This document shows, piece after piece, positions 17,390 through 26,056 of a stretch of 40,440 bases of DNA. The position numbers and the translations under genes were made by a program. Within the stretch, counting starts at the first letter, position 1. The number at the start of each line of letters is the position of its first letter. This DNA is from a virus. The notes under the pieces are model-generated. The model was not told the DNA's origin, did no database searches, and worked only from the letters and a program-made list of their open reading frames with translations. The stretch is taken from IMG/VR virus record IMGVR_UViG_3300045999_006777, positions 1-40,440 of that record; one strand, given 5' to 3'.

Positions 17390-17824
17390 ATGGGACGACC
17401 CAAAAAATTTAGTAAACTAAATGAAACATTCAATCTCGCAGAGCCAGTTGAGGTTTCTGCAGAAGTTGTAGAAAGTTCCAATGCAATTGAAAAATATGAT
17501 GGTCATCTTGAAACAGATTACACATATTCAAGAGACAATTATTACGAGATTATTGAAAAGGGCAAAGAAGCTATTTCAAGTGCCCTTGAACTAGCACAAG
17601 AACTAGACACAGCTAGAGGTTATGAGGTTGTTGGCCATCTTATTAAAAGTGTATCAGATGCAGCAGATAAACTTCTTGATCTACAACTAAAGATGAAAGA
17701 CATCGGAAAAGACGCAAGTAAAAAGGGACCATCATCCGTTACTAATAATGCGGTATTCATTGGCACAACTTCAGAAGCACTTAAACTAATCAGAGAGCAA
17801 ATTAAAGGTAATGAAGATAAATAA
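17390..17824 (+). CDS. 16: Small terminase subunit gp16
   Basis: 144 residues. The central helical part (YYEIIEKGKEAISSALELAQELDTARGYEVVGHLIKSVSDAADKLLDLQLKMKDI, in separated motifs) matches T4-like gp16, which forms a ring that regulates the gp17 motor and recognises DNA for packaging. The C-terminal FIGTTSEALKLIRE motif is also typical. A TGAGGAG ribosome binding site (17377-17383) includes the gp15 stop and sits 6 bases before the ATG, suggesting translational coupling. The gene overlaps the next by 14 bases. T4 gp16 has 164 residues. Confidence 0.92.
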   Translation: MGRPKKFSKLNETFNLAEPVEVSAEVVESSNAIEKYDGHLETDYTYSRDNYYEIIEKGKEAISSALELAQELDTARGYEVVGHLIKSVSDAADKLLDLQLKMKDIGKDASKKGPSSVTNNAVFIGTTSEALKLIREQIKGNEDK

Positions 17825-20372
17825 TATAGCTAAAGCCGTAAAGGAATTAGAGGTTCGTTTATTAAAAGCCAATGACATCAGCTATGATGGAATTGATATT
17901 CTTATGAGAAACATAATGAAATCCCATGATCTTACAGCTAAGGAACTTCACTACGGTTTTAAAAACAAACACCATAAGACTCCCGACGATTGGATTAAGA
18001 TGAAAAGAAACCTCAACGAAGACCACAAAGAAATCAAAAGTGGTAGAATGAAAGACGATGAAGGTTATATGGCAAGGGTTGAGCTGGACAGTATTGATAA
18101 GGCAGTAAATCACCTTAGAAAAGCAATAAAAAAGGGAGATCAACAACTTCCAGCATGGGTCCAATCTAAAATCACAAAAGCTGCAGATTACATTGATACT
18201 GCTGCGGAATATCTTGCAAGTAATGAAAGCGTTAATGAGGCAAGCTCTTTTGAGATTAACCCAGATGCACATAAAAAAGCAAGACCTAAACCGGGGACAA
18301 AAAGTATTATAAATGTTGCCACATCTGATTTACCAAATATTAAAAATAGTGAGGTTCTGACCAGAAAAACTGTACTTCTTCCAAAGCTAAAAGAATCAAC
18401 AGTTGTAGAGAGAATCTTAAGCTCACTTAATGAAGATGAAGGTTGTTCATGTGACGATAAAGACACTAAACCAGTAATGAGCATTGGGTCAATTGCAAAA
18501 AAACACAAAGTCTCAGTCGAAGACATTAAAGCTCAGCTGAAAATGGGCATAAAAGTTGAAAGGGAGCATACTACTGACAGAAATGATGCAAAAAACATTG
18601 CACTACAACATTTGGCCGAGCTTCCAGATTATTATACAAAACTCAAAAAAGTAGAAAAGGTACAGACTGAATCTACCATTGTTACCGATTTACTAGGAAA
18701 TCCTAAATTTGAGTTTATTGATCTCATTAAGCCCGATAAATTACAGGAATCTGGCACTCTACATCATTGGTTCAAAGGTTCAAAATCTAAAAATGGTAAG
18801 CCTGGCTGGGTTCAGGCTGATGGCTCTCCATGTGCTAATGAAGAAGGAGAAAAATCAACACCAAAATGCTTTAGCAGTGGTAGACTAGAAGCCCTAAAGG
18901 AAAAAGGCAAAGAAGGAGAGAAGATTATAAATTCTGCCGTTCGTCGTAAGCGTAAGTATGATAAAGAACAGCAGGAGAAAACTGGGGGAGCAAGCCCCAC
19001 AAATGTCAAAACTTTTGCAAAAGGTAAAAAAGATCGTAATTATGTAAAAGCAGAACCTTCTCTTAAAGAATCCCTAGAAATTCAAGAAGCTAGTAAAGAT
19101 AGACCTGGAAAAGGGAGCGGACAAAAAGATGCCTGCTATCAAAAAGTTAAGAGTAGATACCGAGTATTTCCTAGTGCCTATGCCTGTGTTCCAGAAAATA
19201 GCACAAAATCTCTAACAAAAGAGGGTTGGAAGACAGTAAATGAATTGCGAATTGGAGAAGAAATATTAACATTTAATCTAGAAAAAGATGAGTTAGAGTT
19301 TAAACCAATTTTAGATATTCACAGATACAAGAATGTCAAAACAAACGTAATCCAAAGTGATGATAGTGGATTTGTTTTTGAATGCACAGATAATCATAAA
19401 TGGGTTGTCAATAGTCTAGATCAAAAAGTTTCTTCAGAATCATTAAATGTTATGTCTCTTTTAGAGACAAAAGATTTACTTGAAAAGAATACAAATAAAA
19501 GACTGGTCATCTCCGCTCCATATAAAGGAGAGATTCCAGAAGTAGAGCAACTTGATGATTTCATATTATCCGAATTTTTAAATGGTGGATTTGTAACTTG
19601 GGAAAGCACCAAAGGTAAAAAAACTTATGAGTTTGATTATACAAGTAATAATAGGGTTAAAGACACCACTAATTTAAAATTGGTAGAAGAAAAGGAAACA
19701 GACGTTTGGTGTCCTGAAACTGAAAATAATACTTGGGTTATGTGGCAAGAGACAGATGGTAAAGGTATAATCACTATAACCGGCAATTCTGGTGCATTGG
19801 TGAAATGTCGTAAAGTTGGAGCAGCAAACTGGGGGAATTCTAAAGTAGAAGAGGCAACCTTGCCAGTTCAAAATGGTCAGGTAATGCAGATTCTTTTCTC
19901 GTGGAGAGGAAAGATGATGGCTAGTCAATTATTCTTTCCACAGATTCGTATTCCATCTAGGAAAGAAGTTTCATATGCAATTACACAAGTTTATCCAGAG
20001 GCCAAGGTTTTAAGCTATAAAGTAGCAAGCCAAAATGTTGGCCAACCACTCATCCAAATTCCCAATAGCCACTCAAAGAACTATCTTCTTCAGAATAAAA
20101 CTATCGGAGAAGATGTTGAATATTTTGACGAAGCAGGTCCTAGTCTTTCCGTTGGTAGAGGAGAAAAGCTCCCAGTATCAAGGGGTGGTGGCCTAACCGC
20201 CAAAGGGCGAGCAAAATATAATAGGGCAACGGGCTCCAATCTTAAGGCTCCTGTTACTGGAAAAGTTAAAAGAGGCAGTAAGGCATGGAAACGCCGCAAA
20301 AACTTCTGCAGTCGTTCTAGAAGTTGGAAAGGACCGAGGGGGCTAGCAGCTCGCCGTCGCTGGAGATGCTAA
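17811..20372 (+). CDS. Multi-module protein between terminase genes, interrupted by an intein
   Basis: 853 residues before splicing, 652 after. It reads as a string of small modules that I recall as separate recurring units in cyanophage proteins: YDGIDILMRNIMKSHDLTAKELH..F...H..TPDDWI (residues 25-62); LPAWVQSKITKAADYID (about 117-133); a DUF5661-like unit KHKVSVEDIKAQLKMGIKVEREH...HLAELPDYYTKL (about 230-278); a DUF5872-like LHHWFKGSK...GWVQADGSPC (about 318-340); KDACYQKVKSRYRVFPSAYA|SGALVKCRKVGAANWG (split by the intein); a module with FFPQIRIPSRKEVSYAITQVYPEAKV; and a basic Gly-rich DUF6321-like end. The very basic C-terminus suggests DNA or capsid binding. Position between 16 and 17 suggests a late or packaging role. 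Function unknown; module names are from memory. Confidence 0.75.
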   Translation: MKINNIAKAVKELEVRLLKANDISYDGIDILMRNIMKSHDLTAKELHYGFKNKHHKTPDDWIKMKRNLNEDHKEIKSGRMKDDEGYMARVELDSIDKAVNHLRKAIKKGDQQLPAWVQSKITKAADYIDTAAEYLASNESVNEASSFEINPDAHKKARPKPGTKSIINVATSDLPNIKNSEVLTRKTVLLPKLKESTVVERILSSLNEDEGCSCDDKDTKPVMSIGSIAKKHKVSVEDIKAQLKMGIKVEREHTTDRNDAKNIALQHLAELPDYYTKLKKVEKVQTESTIVTDLLGNPKFEFIDLIKPDKLQESGTLHHWFKGSKSKNGKPGWVQADGSPCANEEGEKSTPKCFSSGRLEALKEKGKEGEKIINSAVRRKRKYDKEQQEKTGGASPTNVKTFAKGKKDRNYVKAEPSLKESLEIQEASKDRPGKGSGQKDACYQKVKSRYRVFPSAYACVPENSTKSLTKEGWKTVNELRIGEEILTFNLEKDELEFKPILDIHRYKNVKTNVIQSDDSGFVFECTDNHKWVVNSLDQKVSSESLNVMSLLETKDLLEKNTNKRLVISAPYKGEIPEVEQLDDFILSEFLNGGFVTWESTKGKKTYEFDYTSNNRVKDTTNLKLVEEKETDVWCPETENNTWVMWQETDGKGIITITGNSGALVKCRKVGAANWGNSKVEEATLPVQNGQVMQILFSWRGKMMASQLFFPQIRIPSRKEVSYAITQVYPEAKVLSYKVASQNVGQPLIQIPNSHSKNYLLQNKTIGEDVEYFDEAGPSLSVGRGEKLPVSRGGGLTAKGRAKYNRATGSNLKAPVTGKVKRGSKAWKRRKNFCSRSRSWKGPRGLAARRRWRC
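19185..19787 (+). other. Intein (201 aa) in the multi-module protein
   Basis: The extein motif KVKSRYRVFPSAYA continues as SGALVKCRKVGAANWG only if residues 459-659 are removed. The insert begins with Cys (CVPENSTKSLTKEGWKTVNELRIGEEILTF), a standard block A. Block B has the T-x-x-H form (ECTDNHKWVV). It ends with a WCPETENNTWVMW segment (block F) and IITITGN, followed by Ser as the +1 residue. The usual penultimate His is replaced by Gly, as in other phage inteins with a TGN end that I recall. I see no LAGLIDADG or HNH motif; a remnant may lie around LDDFILSEFLNGGF. Likely splicing-competent because nucleophiles at both junctions and the terminal Asn are present. Confidence 0.88.
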
Positions 20373-20378
20373 TAAATA
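20372..20378 (+). promoter_or_regulatory. Late promoter core ATAAATA before gp17
   Basis: ATAAATA begins on the last base of the upstream TAA stop and lies 26 bases before the terminase ATG. A small inverted repeat (ACTCA...TGAGT) lies between motif and start. Confidence 0.55.
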
Positions 20379-20404
20379 ACTCATCAAATTGTGAGTAATT
20401 AATA

Positions 20405-23140
20405 ATGCCAGAAGAACATTATCTTGGTAATCCTCTTCTAAAAAAAGCAAACACCGAAATTGCTATTTCACAAGAGCAATTAGTTGAGCTTACTAAGTGT
20501 ACTATTGATCCTGTTTATTTTGCCAAAAATTATATGAAGATCGTGACACTAGATCACGGTCTTCAAAAATTTGGCATGTATCCTTTTCAAGAAAGGATGT
20601 TGAATGCTTTCCATGCCAATAGATTTAATATTGTACTTTGTAGCAGGCAGGCTGGTAAATCTACAACTGTTGTTTCATATCTACTACATTATGCAATTTT
20701 CAATAACAATGTAAATATCGCAGTTCTGGCAAACAAGGCAAGTACGGCAAGAGATCTACTTGGTAGACTACAAACAGGTTATGAAAACCTACCCAAATGG
20801 CTCCAACAGGGCATCCTGTCTTGGAATAAAGGTTCTCTTGAACTGGAAAACGGGTCAAAAATCTTCGCCGCATCCACATCTGCATCGTCTGTGCGAGGTG
20901 GTTCTTATAATGTTATCTTTCTTGACGAATTTGCATTCGTGCCAAGTCAGGTGGCGGATAACTTTATGAGTTCAGTATATCCCACGATCACATCTGGTAA
21001 AGATTCAAAAGTTATTGTCGTATCATGTGTAACTAAAGATACTTATCTACTCACAGAGAGTGGTTACAAAAGAATTGAATCGTTTATTGATAAAGATAAA
21101 ACTGGTGCATACATTACTCCAGAATATTCTGTAAGAGGAAATAATAAGTTCTATTCTAGTACAATTGTTGTAAATCAAGGAAAAGTACCAACGAATATAA
21201 TCAAGACAAAATATGAGACTATTGAATGTTCAGAGTCTCATTATCTTTGGTCTTTTAAGAATGGAACCTATGGTTATAATAAGAGCAAAGATCTATCAGT
21301 TGGTGATTATGTTGCAGTAAAATATAACCAACAAATCTTTGGTGATAATGACCTCATTAATGAAGACTTAGGACCGGTCAATGAGACCCTAGCATTATCA
21401 GTTGGATTATATGTTTCCTCTCCACCCGAAAGGCCGATAACTGTAGATGGTTATTCCCAAGATGAAATAGACGAGGTTCTAACATCTTTAGGGTTTGATA
21501 CATCAACTCAAACCACAAAATGCTTACCGGAAAAAGTTCTGTCATGGTCTAAGAATAATATAATTGCCCTACTACGTGGAATCTTTGATGTACCGGCAAT
21601 TGCTCATTATGGTGGAATTACTCTCAGATGTGTGTCAAGAGAACTTGCTAGGCAGGTTCAACTTTTGATTGCTAATCTAGGAATTTTAGGTTCCTTAGTT
21701 GCTAATGGTGATAATCTCTATCTTATTGAGCTTACTGGTAATTATGCTATTAAGTTTGTAAATGAAATTGGCTTCCAATCAATTCTTAAAGAAACTTATA
21801 CAAAAGAAATTATTCCCTTTTCGTCTTTAATTGATATTGTCCCCGGTTCAAATGTAGTTATCAATCAGGAATCTGTTAATCCCGATGGTCATCCTAGACA
21901 ATTTTTAATGAATAATAAAGATCAATTTTACCTTGGATCTGAGGAGTTTTTTAATGATAATGTTTCTGAAGATCTTATTTGGTTAAAGATTGATGCAATA
22001 GAAAAATCTGAGAATGAGGTTTTTGACGTTTCACTTCCAGATATAGAAGGAGATAAATGGGCACACTCGGTTCTTTATAACAACTTCTTAGGTCACCAGA
22101 CTCCTTATGGAATGAACCACTTTTATAAGATGTGGGATGATGCAATTAAGCAAAAAAATAAGTATATTCCATTGCGTGTGTATTGGCACGATATTCCTGG
22201 GCGCGATCAAAAGTTTAAAGAAGAAACTATTGCTAACATTGGAGAAGTTAAATGGAATGCAGAATTTGAATGTGACTTTCTAGGATCATCAGATACTCTG
22301 ATCAGTGGCATTAAGCTCTCTAACCTAGTTTCAGAACACCCTCTGCGGAGCCATGATCTATTAGATGTCTATGAAGAACCTCAACCGGATAGAATTTATG
22401 TCATCACTGTTGACGTTGCAGAAGGTGTTGAGTTAGATTATTCGGCTTTTGTGGTCTTTGATGTAACAAAGATTCCGTATAGAGTAGTAGCAAAATATAG
22501 AAGTAATCAGATCCCTATTTTAAGATTCCCAGACGTTATTGATCCCGTGGCTAGGGCTTATAATACAGCATATGTTATGTGTGAGGTTAATAATGATTCT
22601 CAAGTTGCCTACATTCTTTATACAGAGTATAGCTATCCTAATATTTTACAAACTAAAACTCTAGGACGAGGTGGACAAGTTGCAGGTCAGAACTTTGGAG
22701 GAAAGGGTGTCAAATATGGAATCAAGATGTCAAAACCAGTAAAAAGAACTGGTTGCCTTAATTTAAAACAATTCATAGAAGAAGATAAACTTATTGTTAC
22801 AGACATAAACATTATTGAAGAGCTTTCAACATTTGTTTCCCGGTATAATAGCTTTAGTGCAGAAGAGGGCAAAAATGATGATCTAGTTGCTTGTCTTATT
22901 CTTTTTGCCTGGTTATGCACACAGGATTATTTTAAAGAAATGACTGAGACAGACATTCGTAAAAAACTCAGAGAGGAATATGAAAAGGAACTAGAGGAAA
23001 ATGATACTATGCCATTTGGTTTTATGTCTAGTAGTCCATCATCAGTCATTTTGGATGGACAAAAAGATTCCGATGGAGCAATCTGGTTTCCAGTAGAAAA
23101 AGAAGATGATATGTCATTTTTCTGGAAATATAACTTTTAA
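20405..23140 (+). CDS. 17: Large terminase subunit gp17 (packaging ATPase/nuclease), interrupted by an intein
   Basis: 911 residues before splicing, 553 after, close to the family's usual length. Walker A is SRQAGKST (residues 80-87), matching SRQLGKTT in T4. Walker B with catalytic acid is VIFLDE (170-175, Asp174, Glu175). The coupling motif, usually S-TP-x-G-x-NHFY, is split by the intein: VIVVS|TPYGMNHFYKMW. The RNase H-like nuclease has Asp670 (VITVDVAEG), Glu727 (CEVNNDS) and Asp825/826 (NDDLVA); the 57-residue gap between the first two equals that between D401 and E458 of T4 gp17. It pumps DNA into the prohead through the gp20 portal and cuts the concatemer. The protein must be spliced for the ATPase domain to be continuous. 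Confidence 0.95.
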   Translation: MPEEHYLGNPLLKKANTEIAISQEQLVELTKCTIDPVYFAKNYMKIVTLDHGLQKFGMYPFQERMLNAFHANRFNIVLCSRQAGKSTTVVSYLLHYAIFNNNVNIAVLANKASTARDLLGRLQTGYENLPKWLQQGILSWNKGSLELENGSKIFAASTSASSVRGGSYNVIFLDEFAFVPSQVADNFMSSVYPTITSGKDSKVIVVSCVTKDTYLLTESGYKRIESFIDKDKTGAYITPEYSVRGNNKFYSSTIVVNQGKVPTNIIKTKYETIECSESHYLWSFKNGTYGYNKSKDLSVGDYVAVKYNQQIFGDNDLINEDLGPVNETLALSVGLYVSSPPERPITVDGYSQDEIDEVLTSLGFDTSTQTTKCLPEKVLSWSKNNIIALLRGIFDVPAIAHYGGITLRCVSRELARQVQLLIANLGILGSLVANGDNLYLIELTGNYAIKFVNEIGFQSILKETYTKEIIPFSSLIDIVPGSNVVINQESVNPDGHPRQFLMNNKDQFYLGSEEFFNDNVSEDLIWLKIDAIEKSENEVFDVSLPDIEGDKWAHSVLYNNFLGHQTPYGMNHFYKMWDDAIKQKNKYIPLRVYWHDIPGRDQKFKEETIANIGEVKWNAEFECDFLGSSDTLISGIKLSNLVSEHPLRSHDLLDVYEEPQPDRIYVITVDVAEGVELDYSAFVVFDVTKIPYRVVAKYRSNQIPILRFPDVIDPVARAYNTAYVMCEVNNDSQVAYILYTEYSYPNILQTKTLGRGGQVAGQNFGGKGVKYGIKMSKPVKRTGCLNLKQFIEEDKLIVTDINIIEELSTFVSRYNSFSAEEGKNDDLVACLILFAWLCTQDYFKEMTETDIRKKLREEYEKELEENDTMPFGFMSSSPSSVILDGQKDSDGAIWFPVEKEDDMSFFWKYNF
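21026..22099 (+). other. Intein (358 aa) in terminase with degenerate LAGLIDADG endonuclease
   Basis: Residues 208-565. It starts with Cys (CVTKDTYLLTESGYKRIESF), has a block-B-like ECSESHYLW and ends NEVFDVSLPDI...HSVLYNNFLGHQ, with Thr as the +1 residue. The terminal residue is Gln, not Asn, a variant known in some inteins. The middle resembles a LAGLIDADG endonuclease: motif 1 at LALSVGLYVSSPP (329-341), motif 2 at LLRGIFDVPA (389-398), followed by GGITLRCVSRELARQVQLLIANLGI, the usual sequence after motif 2. The expected acidic residues (as in GDG and DADG) are missing in both motifs, so nuclease activity has probably been lost while the frame stayed open. Insertion falls in the ATPase coupling motif. 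Confidence 0.92.
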
Positions 23141-23152
23141 AAGCCTATTTTC

Positions 23153-23159
23153 CTAAATA
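23153..23159 (+). promoter_or_regulatory. Late promoter core CTAAATA before gp18
   Basis: CTAAATA lies 31 bases before the tail sheath ATG at 23191, in a 50-base gap after gp17. An AGG (23181-23183) 7 bases before the ATG may serve as ribosome binding site. Confidence 0.65.
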
Positions 23160-23190
23160 ATACTAAGACATACTGATTTTAGGCGTAAAG

Positions 23191-25356
23191 ATGGCGACAC
23201 CCCAATTATCTCCTGGTTATATTATTAATGAAGTTGATCGGACTATTGGTCGGGTTGATAATGTCGTTGATAATATTGGTGCATTTGCTGGTCCTTTTAA
23301 TATTGGTCCAGTTGAAGAGGCAGTGAATATTAGAAATGAGCAGGATCTTATTAACGTATTTGGTCTCCCTAAAGATGCCGATGCTCAATATGAATACTGG
23401 CATTCTGCGTCCTCTTTCCTTTCATATGGTGGAACACTCAGTGTAATTCGTTGTGATGGTTCTAACCTTGTTAATGCCAATTCACGCCACGATGCACTGG
23501 GCATTTCTACTGTAGGAGATGCCGCCCTTAAGATCAAAAACTACGATGATTATAACCTCAATCATCTAGGTGATGCAAAAAATTATATCTTTGCTGCTAA
23601 GACTCCAGGAGAATGGGCCAATAATCTAAAGATTGCTTATATTGATGACAAGGCTGATCAGATTCTTAATGTGGGTGCGGCTGCAACTTCTGGTGTTGTT
23701 GGTCTTGCTGTAACCACTGCTCTAGTTAATCTACCTTCTGCTGGTGTTGGTGCAACCTCAGTTTTCAATGGTTATCTTAAGGCCATTGTTACTGGCGTAG
23801 GCAATAGCACCATTGATGTAAAGATTACCTCGGTGGTTAGTTCAACTAATATTGAAACACCAGTTGAGTATGCGGAACTTACTCAACTCCGTTCATTTAT
23901 CAATAGTAACGTTGTCAGAATTACCAATACATCAGGTGTTGGTATTGCTACTACTGCAGTTACAGAGGTAAAAGATTGGTACAATGAGCAGGTAATTCCT
24001 CTTACCAATAACACAATTTATTGGAGGTCAATTGCATCTAAACCAACCACAACTCAATATACCCTTGAGCGAAATGGTAAGAACGATGGCATCCATATTG
24101 CTGTTATTGATGATAATGGCTCAATTACGGGCATTCAAGGAACTCTTCTAGAAAAGCATCTCAATCTTTCCAAGGCAAGTGATGCACGTTCAACTGTTAA
24201 TGCTCCTCAAAGTATTTTCTGGAAGGATTATATTGCCGAATACTCTAATTATATTTACGTTGGTGATAATCCTTCTGATAATAGCAATAATGAAACCGCA
24301 TATGCAACTGGCTTTGGCACTGGGTTCACTGCCCTAACCAATAGCGACGGTCTATGGAATCTTCCTGCTCAAAGTAAAACTTTTAGTTCTATCGGCAACA
24401 ATTCTTATACTCTATTGGGCGGGAAAGATTACGGCCTAAATGGTGGTATGCTACCAACCCTTGCCAATGTCGTAAGTGCATATCAGATGTTCTCAAACTC
24501 TGATCGGTACCCAGCTGATTATATCATTATGGGACCTGGATATATTAATAAAGTTGATTCGCAAGCAAAGGCAAATCAGATTATTACTATTGCCGCTCAG
24601 CGTAAAGACTGTGTTGCAGCTATCTCTCCTCATAGAACTGATGTGGTTGGTTTAACCAATTCTGAGACTCAGACGAATAACGTCATTGAGTTTTTCACCA
24701 GCCTTTCTAGTTCTTCTTATGCTGTGTTTGACTCGGGTTACAAGTACGTCTTTGATCGTTTCAATAACCGTTATCGGTATATTCCTTGCAATGCCGATGT
24801 TGCAGGTCTGATGCTCCGCACTTCAATCAATAGTTTCCCTTGGTATTCACCAGCCGGTCAAGAGCGTGGTGTACTCAATGGTGCAATCAATATTGCATAT
24901 AGCCCAGATAAGTCCCAACGTGATCGGCTCTATTCTGCTAGAATTAATCCAATCGTCAATTTCCCTGGGTTTGGGCCACTTCTATGGGGAGATAAGACCG
25001 CTCTTGGTTATAGTTCAGCTTTTGACCGGATTAATGTTCGTAGACTATTCTTAACAATTCAACAGGCTCTTAAGTCAACCGCAAATGCTACACTATTCAA
25101 CAACAACACTGAATCAACAAGACTAAACTTTATCAACATTGTTGAGCCTTATCTGCGTGATATTCAGGCAAAAGGTGGTCTATATGATTTCAGAGTAATT
25201 TGTGATAGCACCAATAATACTGCAGCTATTATAGATAATAATGAATTTGTCGCTAATATCTATCTAAAACCAGTTAAGTCTATCAATTATGTTACCCTTA
25301 CATTCACTGCAACTCGCACTGGTGTAAATTTTGAAGAAGTGATTGGTCGTTCTTGA
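23191..25356 (+). CDS. 18: Tail sheath protein gp18
   Basis: 721 residues. The N-terminus (LSPGYIINEVDRTIGRVDNVVDNIGAFAGPFNIGPVEEAVNIRNEQDLINVFG, in parts) and C-terminal region (NALFNNNTESTRLNFINIVEPYLRDIQAKGGLYDFRVICDSTNN-type sequence, then NEFVANIYLKPVKSINYVTLTFTATRTGVNFEE) are those of contractile sheath proteins; the PAD-YIIMGPGYI and SPAGQERGVLNGA motifs lie between. gp18 polymerises around the gp19 tube and contracts on infection. T4 gp18 has 659 residues; the extra length is in the middle (about 23680-23960), rich in GVG/VTS beta-type sequence like that of other virion proteins in this window. The gene has its own late promoter core, and its codons are less AT-skewed than the fibre genes, as expected for a highly expressed protein. 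Confidence 0.96.
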   Translation: MATPQLSPGYIINEVDRTIGRVDNVVDNIGAFAGPFNIGPVEEAVNIRNEQDLINVFGLPKDADAQYEYWHSASSFLSYGGTLSVIRCDGSNLVNANSRHDALGISTVGDAALKIKNYDDYNLNHLGDAKNYIFAAKTPGEWANNLKIAYIDDKADQILNVGAAATSGVVGLAVTTALVNLPSAGVGATSVFNGYLKAIVTGVGNSTIDVKITSVVSSTNIETPVEYAELTQLRSFINSNVVRITNTSGVGIATTAVTEVKDWYNEQVIPLTNNTIYWRSIASKPTTTQYTLERNGKNDGIHIAVIDDNGSITGIQGTLLEKHLNLSKASDARSTVNAPQSIFWKDYIAEYSNYIYVGDNPSDNSNNETAYATGFGTGFTALTNSDGLWNLPAQSKTFSSIGNNSYTLLGGKDYGLNGGMLPTLANVVSAYQMFSNSDRYPADYIIMGPGYINKVDSQAKANQIITIAAQRKDCVAAISPHRTDVVGLTNSETQTNNVIEFFTSLSSSSYAVFDSGYKYVFDRFNNRYRYIPCNADVAGLMLRTSINSFPWYSPAGQERGVLNGAINIAYSPDKSQRDRLYSARINPIVNFPGFGPLLWGDKTALGYSSAFDRINVRRLFLTIQQALKSTANATLFNNNTESTRLNFINIVEPYLRDIQAKGGLYDFRVICDSTNNTAAIIDNNEFVANIYLKPVKSINYVTLTFTATRTGVNFEEVIGRS

Positions 25357-25393
25357 TTATTATCTAATTTAAATCGGAGGCTCTAAGAGTAAA

Positions 25394-26020
25394 ATGGCAA
25401 CTTTAAAAACAATCACTGGATTTAAGAGTAAATTAGCTGGTGGTGGCGCTAGGTCAAACCTATTTGAGGTGAGCATTCCTGCTTTCCCTAGTATTGTTCC
25501 TAACTGGGACAATGAGACATTTCAGTTCATGTGCCAGGGCGCACCTATTCCAGCTGCAAACATTGGGGCTGTTGATATTCCTTTTCGCGGTAGAACTCTA
25601 CCGGTTGCAGGTGATAGAACATATGACCCCTGGTCAATTACTGTTATGAATGACGAAAACTATCTAATTCGCACGGCATTTGAAAGATGGTCCAATGCTA
25701 TCAATAGAATGGAAAGTGGTACAGGTGTTACCAATCCTAATTCTTATATGGCCCCTGTTGCTTATGTTCAACAATTAGGTAGAGGTTATGATACTGGCAT
25801 TGAATCTTCTACCATTTCCAATGCTGCCAATAATGCCACTATTAGACCGATTAGGACTTACGTTATTCACAACCTATGGCCAACTAACATTAGTGCCATT
25901 GACCTAAACTATAATAATACAGATCAAATTCAAACTTTTAATGTTGAGTTCCGCCTGACTCATACAAGTGCTGGAAATGCCAATGGTATCCAAGACATTG
26001 TGAATGTTCCTGTTAGCTAA
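25394..26020 (+). CDS. 19: Tail tube protein gp19
   Basis: 208 residues. The start (FKSKLAGGGARSNLFEVSIPAFPS), FMCQGAPIPAANIGAVDIPFRGRTLPVAGDRTYDPWSITVMNDENYLIRTAFERWSNAIN (in parts) and the C-terminal FNVEFRLTHTSAG are the gp19 pattern; T4 gp19 has 163 residues. It forms the hexameric-ring tube inside the sheath through which DNA passes. A GGAGG (25376-25380) lies 13 bases before the ATG, longer than ideal spacing. No TAAATA-type core occurs in the gap, so the gene is probably read together with gp18. Confidence 0.95.
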   Translation: MATLKTITGFKSKLAGGGARSNLFEVSIPAFPSIVPNWDNETFQFMCQGAPIPAANIGAVDIPFRGRTLPVAGDRTYDPWSITVMNDENYLIRTAFERWSNAINRMESGTGVTNPNSYMAPVAYVQQLGRGYDTGIESSTISNAANNATIRPIRTYVIHNLWPTNISAIDLNYNNTDQIQTFNVEFRLTHTSAGNANGIQDIVNVPVS

Positions 26021-26021
26021 G

Positions 26022-26028
26022 CTAAATA
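26022..26028 (+). promoter_or_regulatory. Late promoter core CTAAATA before gp20
   Basis: CTAAATA lies 1 base after the gp19 stop and 28 bases before the portal ATG at 26057. Confidence 0.65.
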
Positions 26029-26056
26029 GGACAACAAACCATAGTGTAATTTAATA

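Noticed and set aside
17862-18526. Two minus-strand frames of 136 and 112 codons opposite the multi-module gene
   Set aside because: Opposite a well-supported gene, no recognisable motifs, no ribosome binding site and low-complexity Leu/Ser/Phe content typical of antisense frames.
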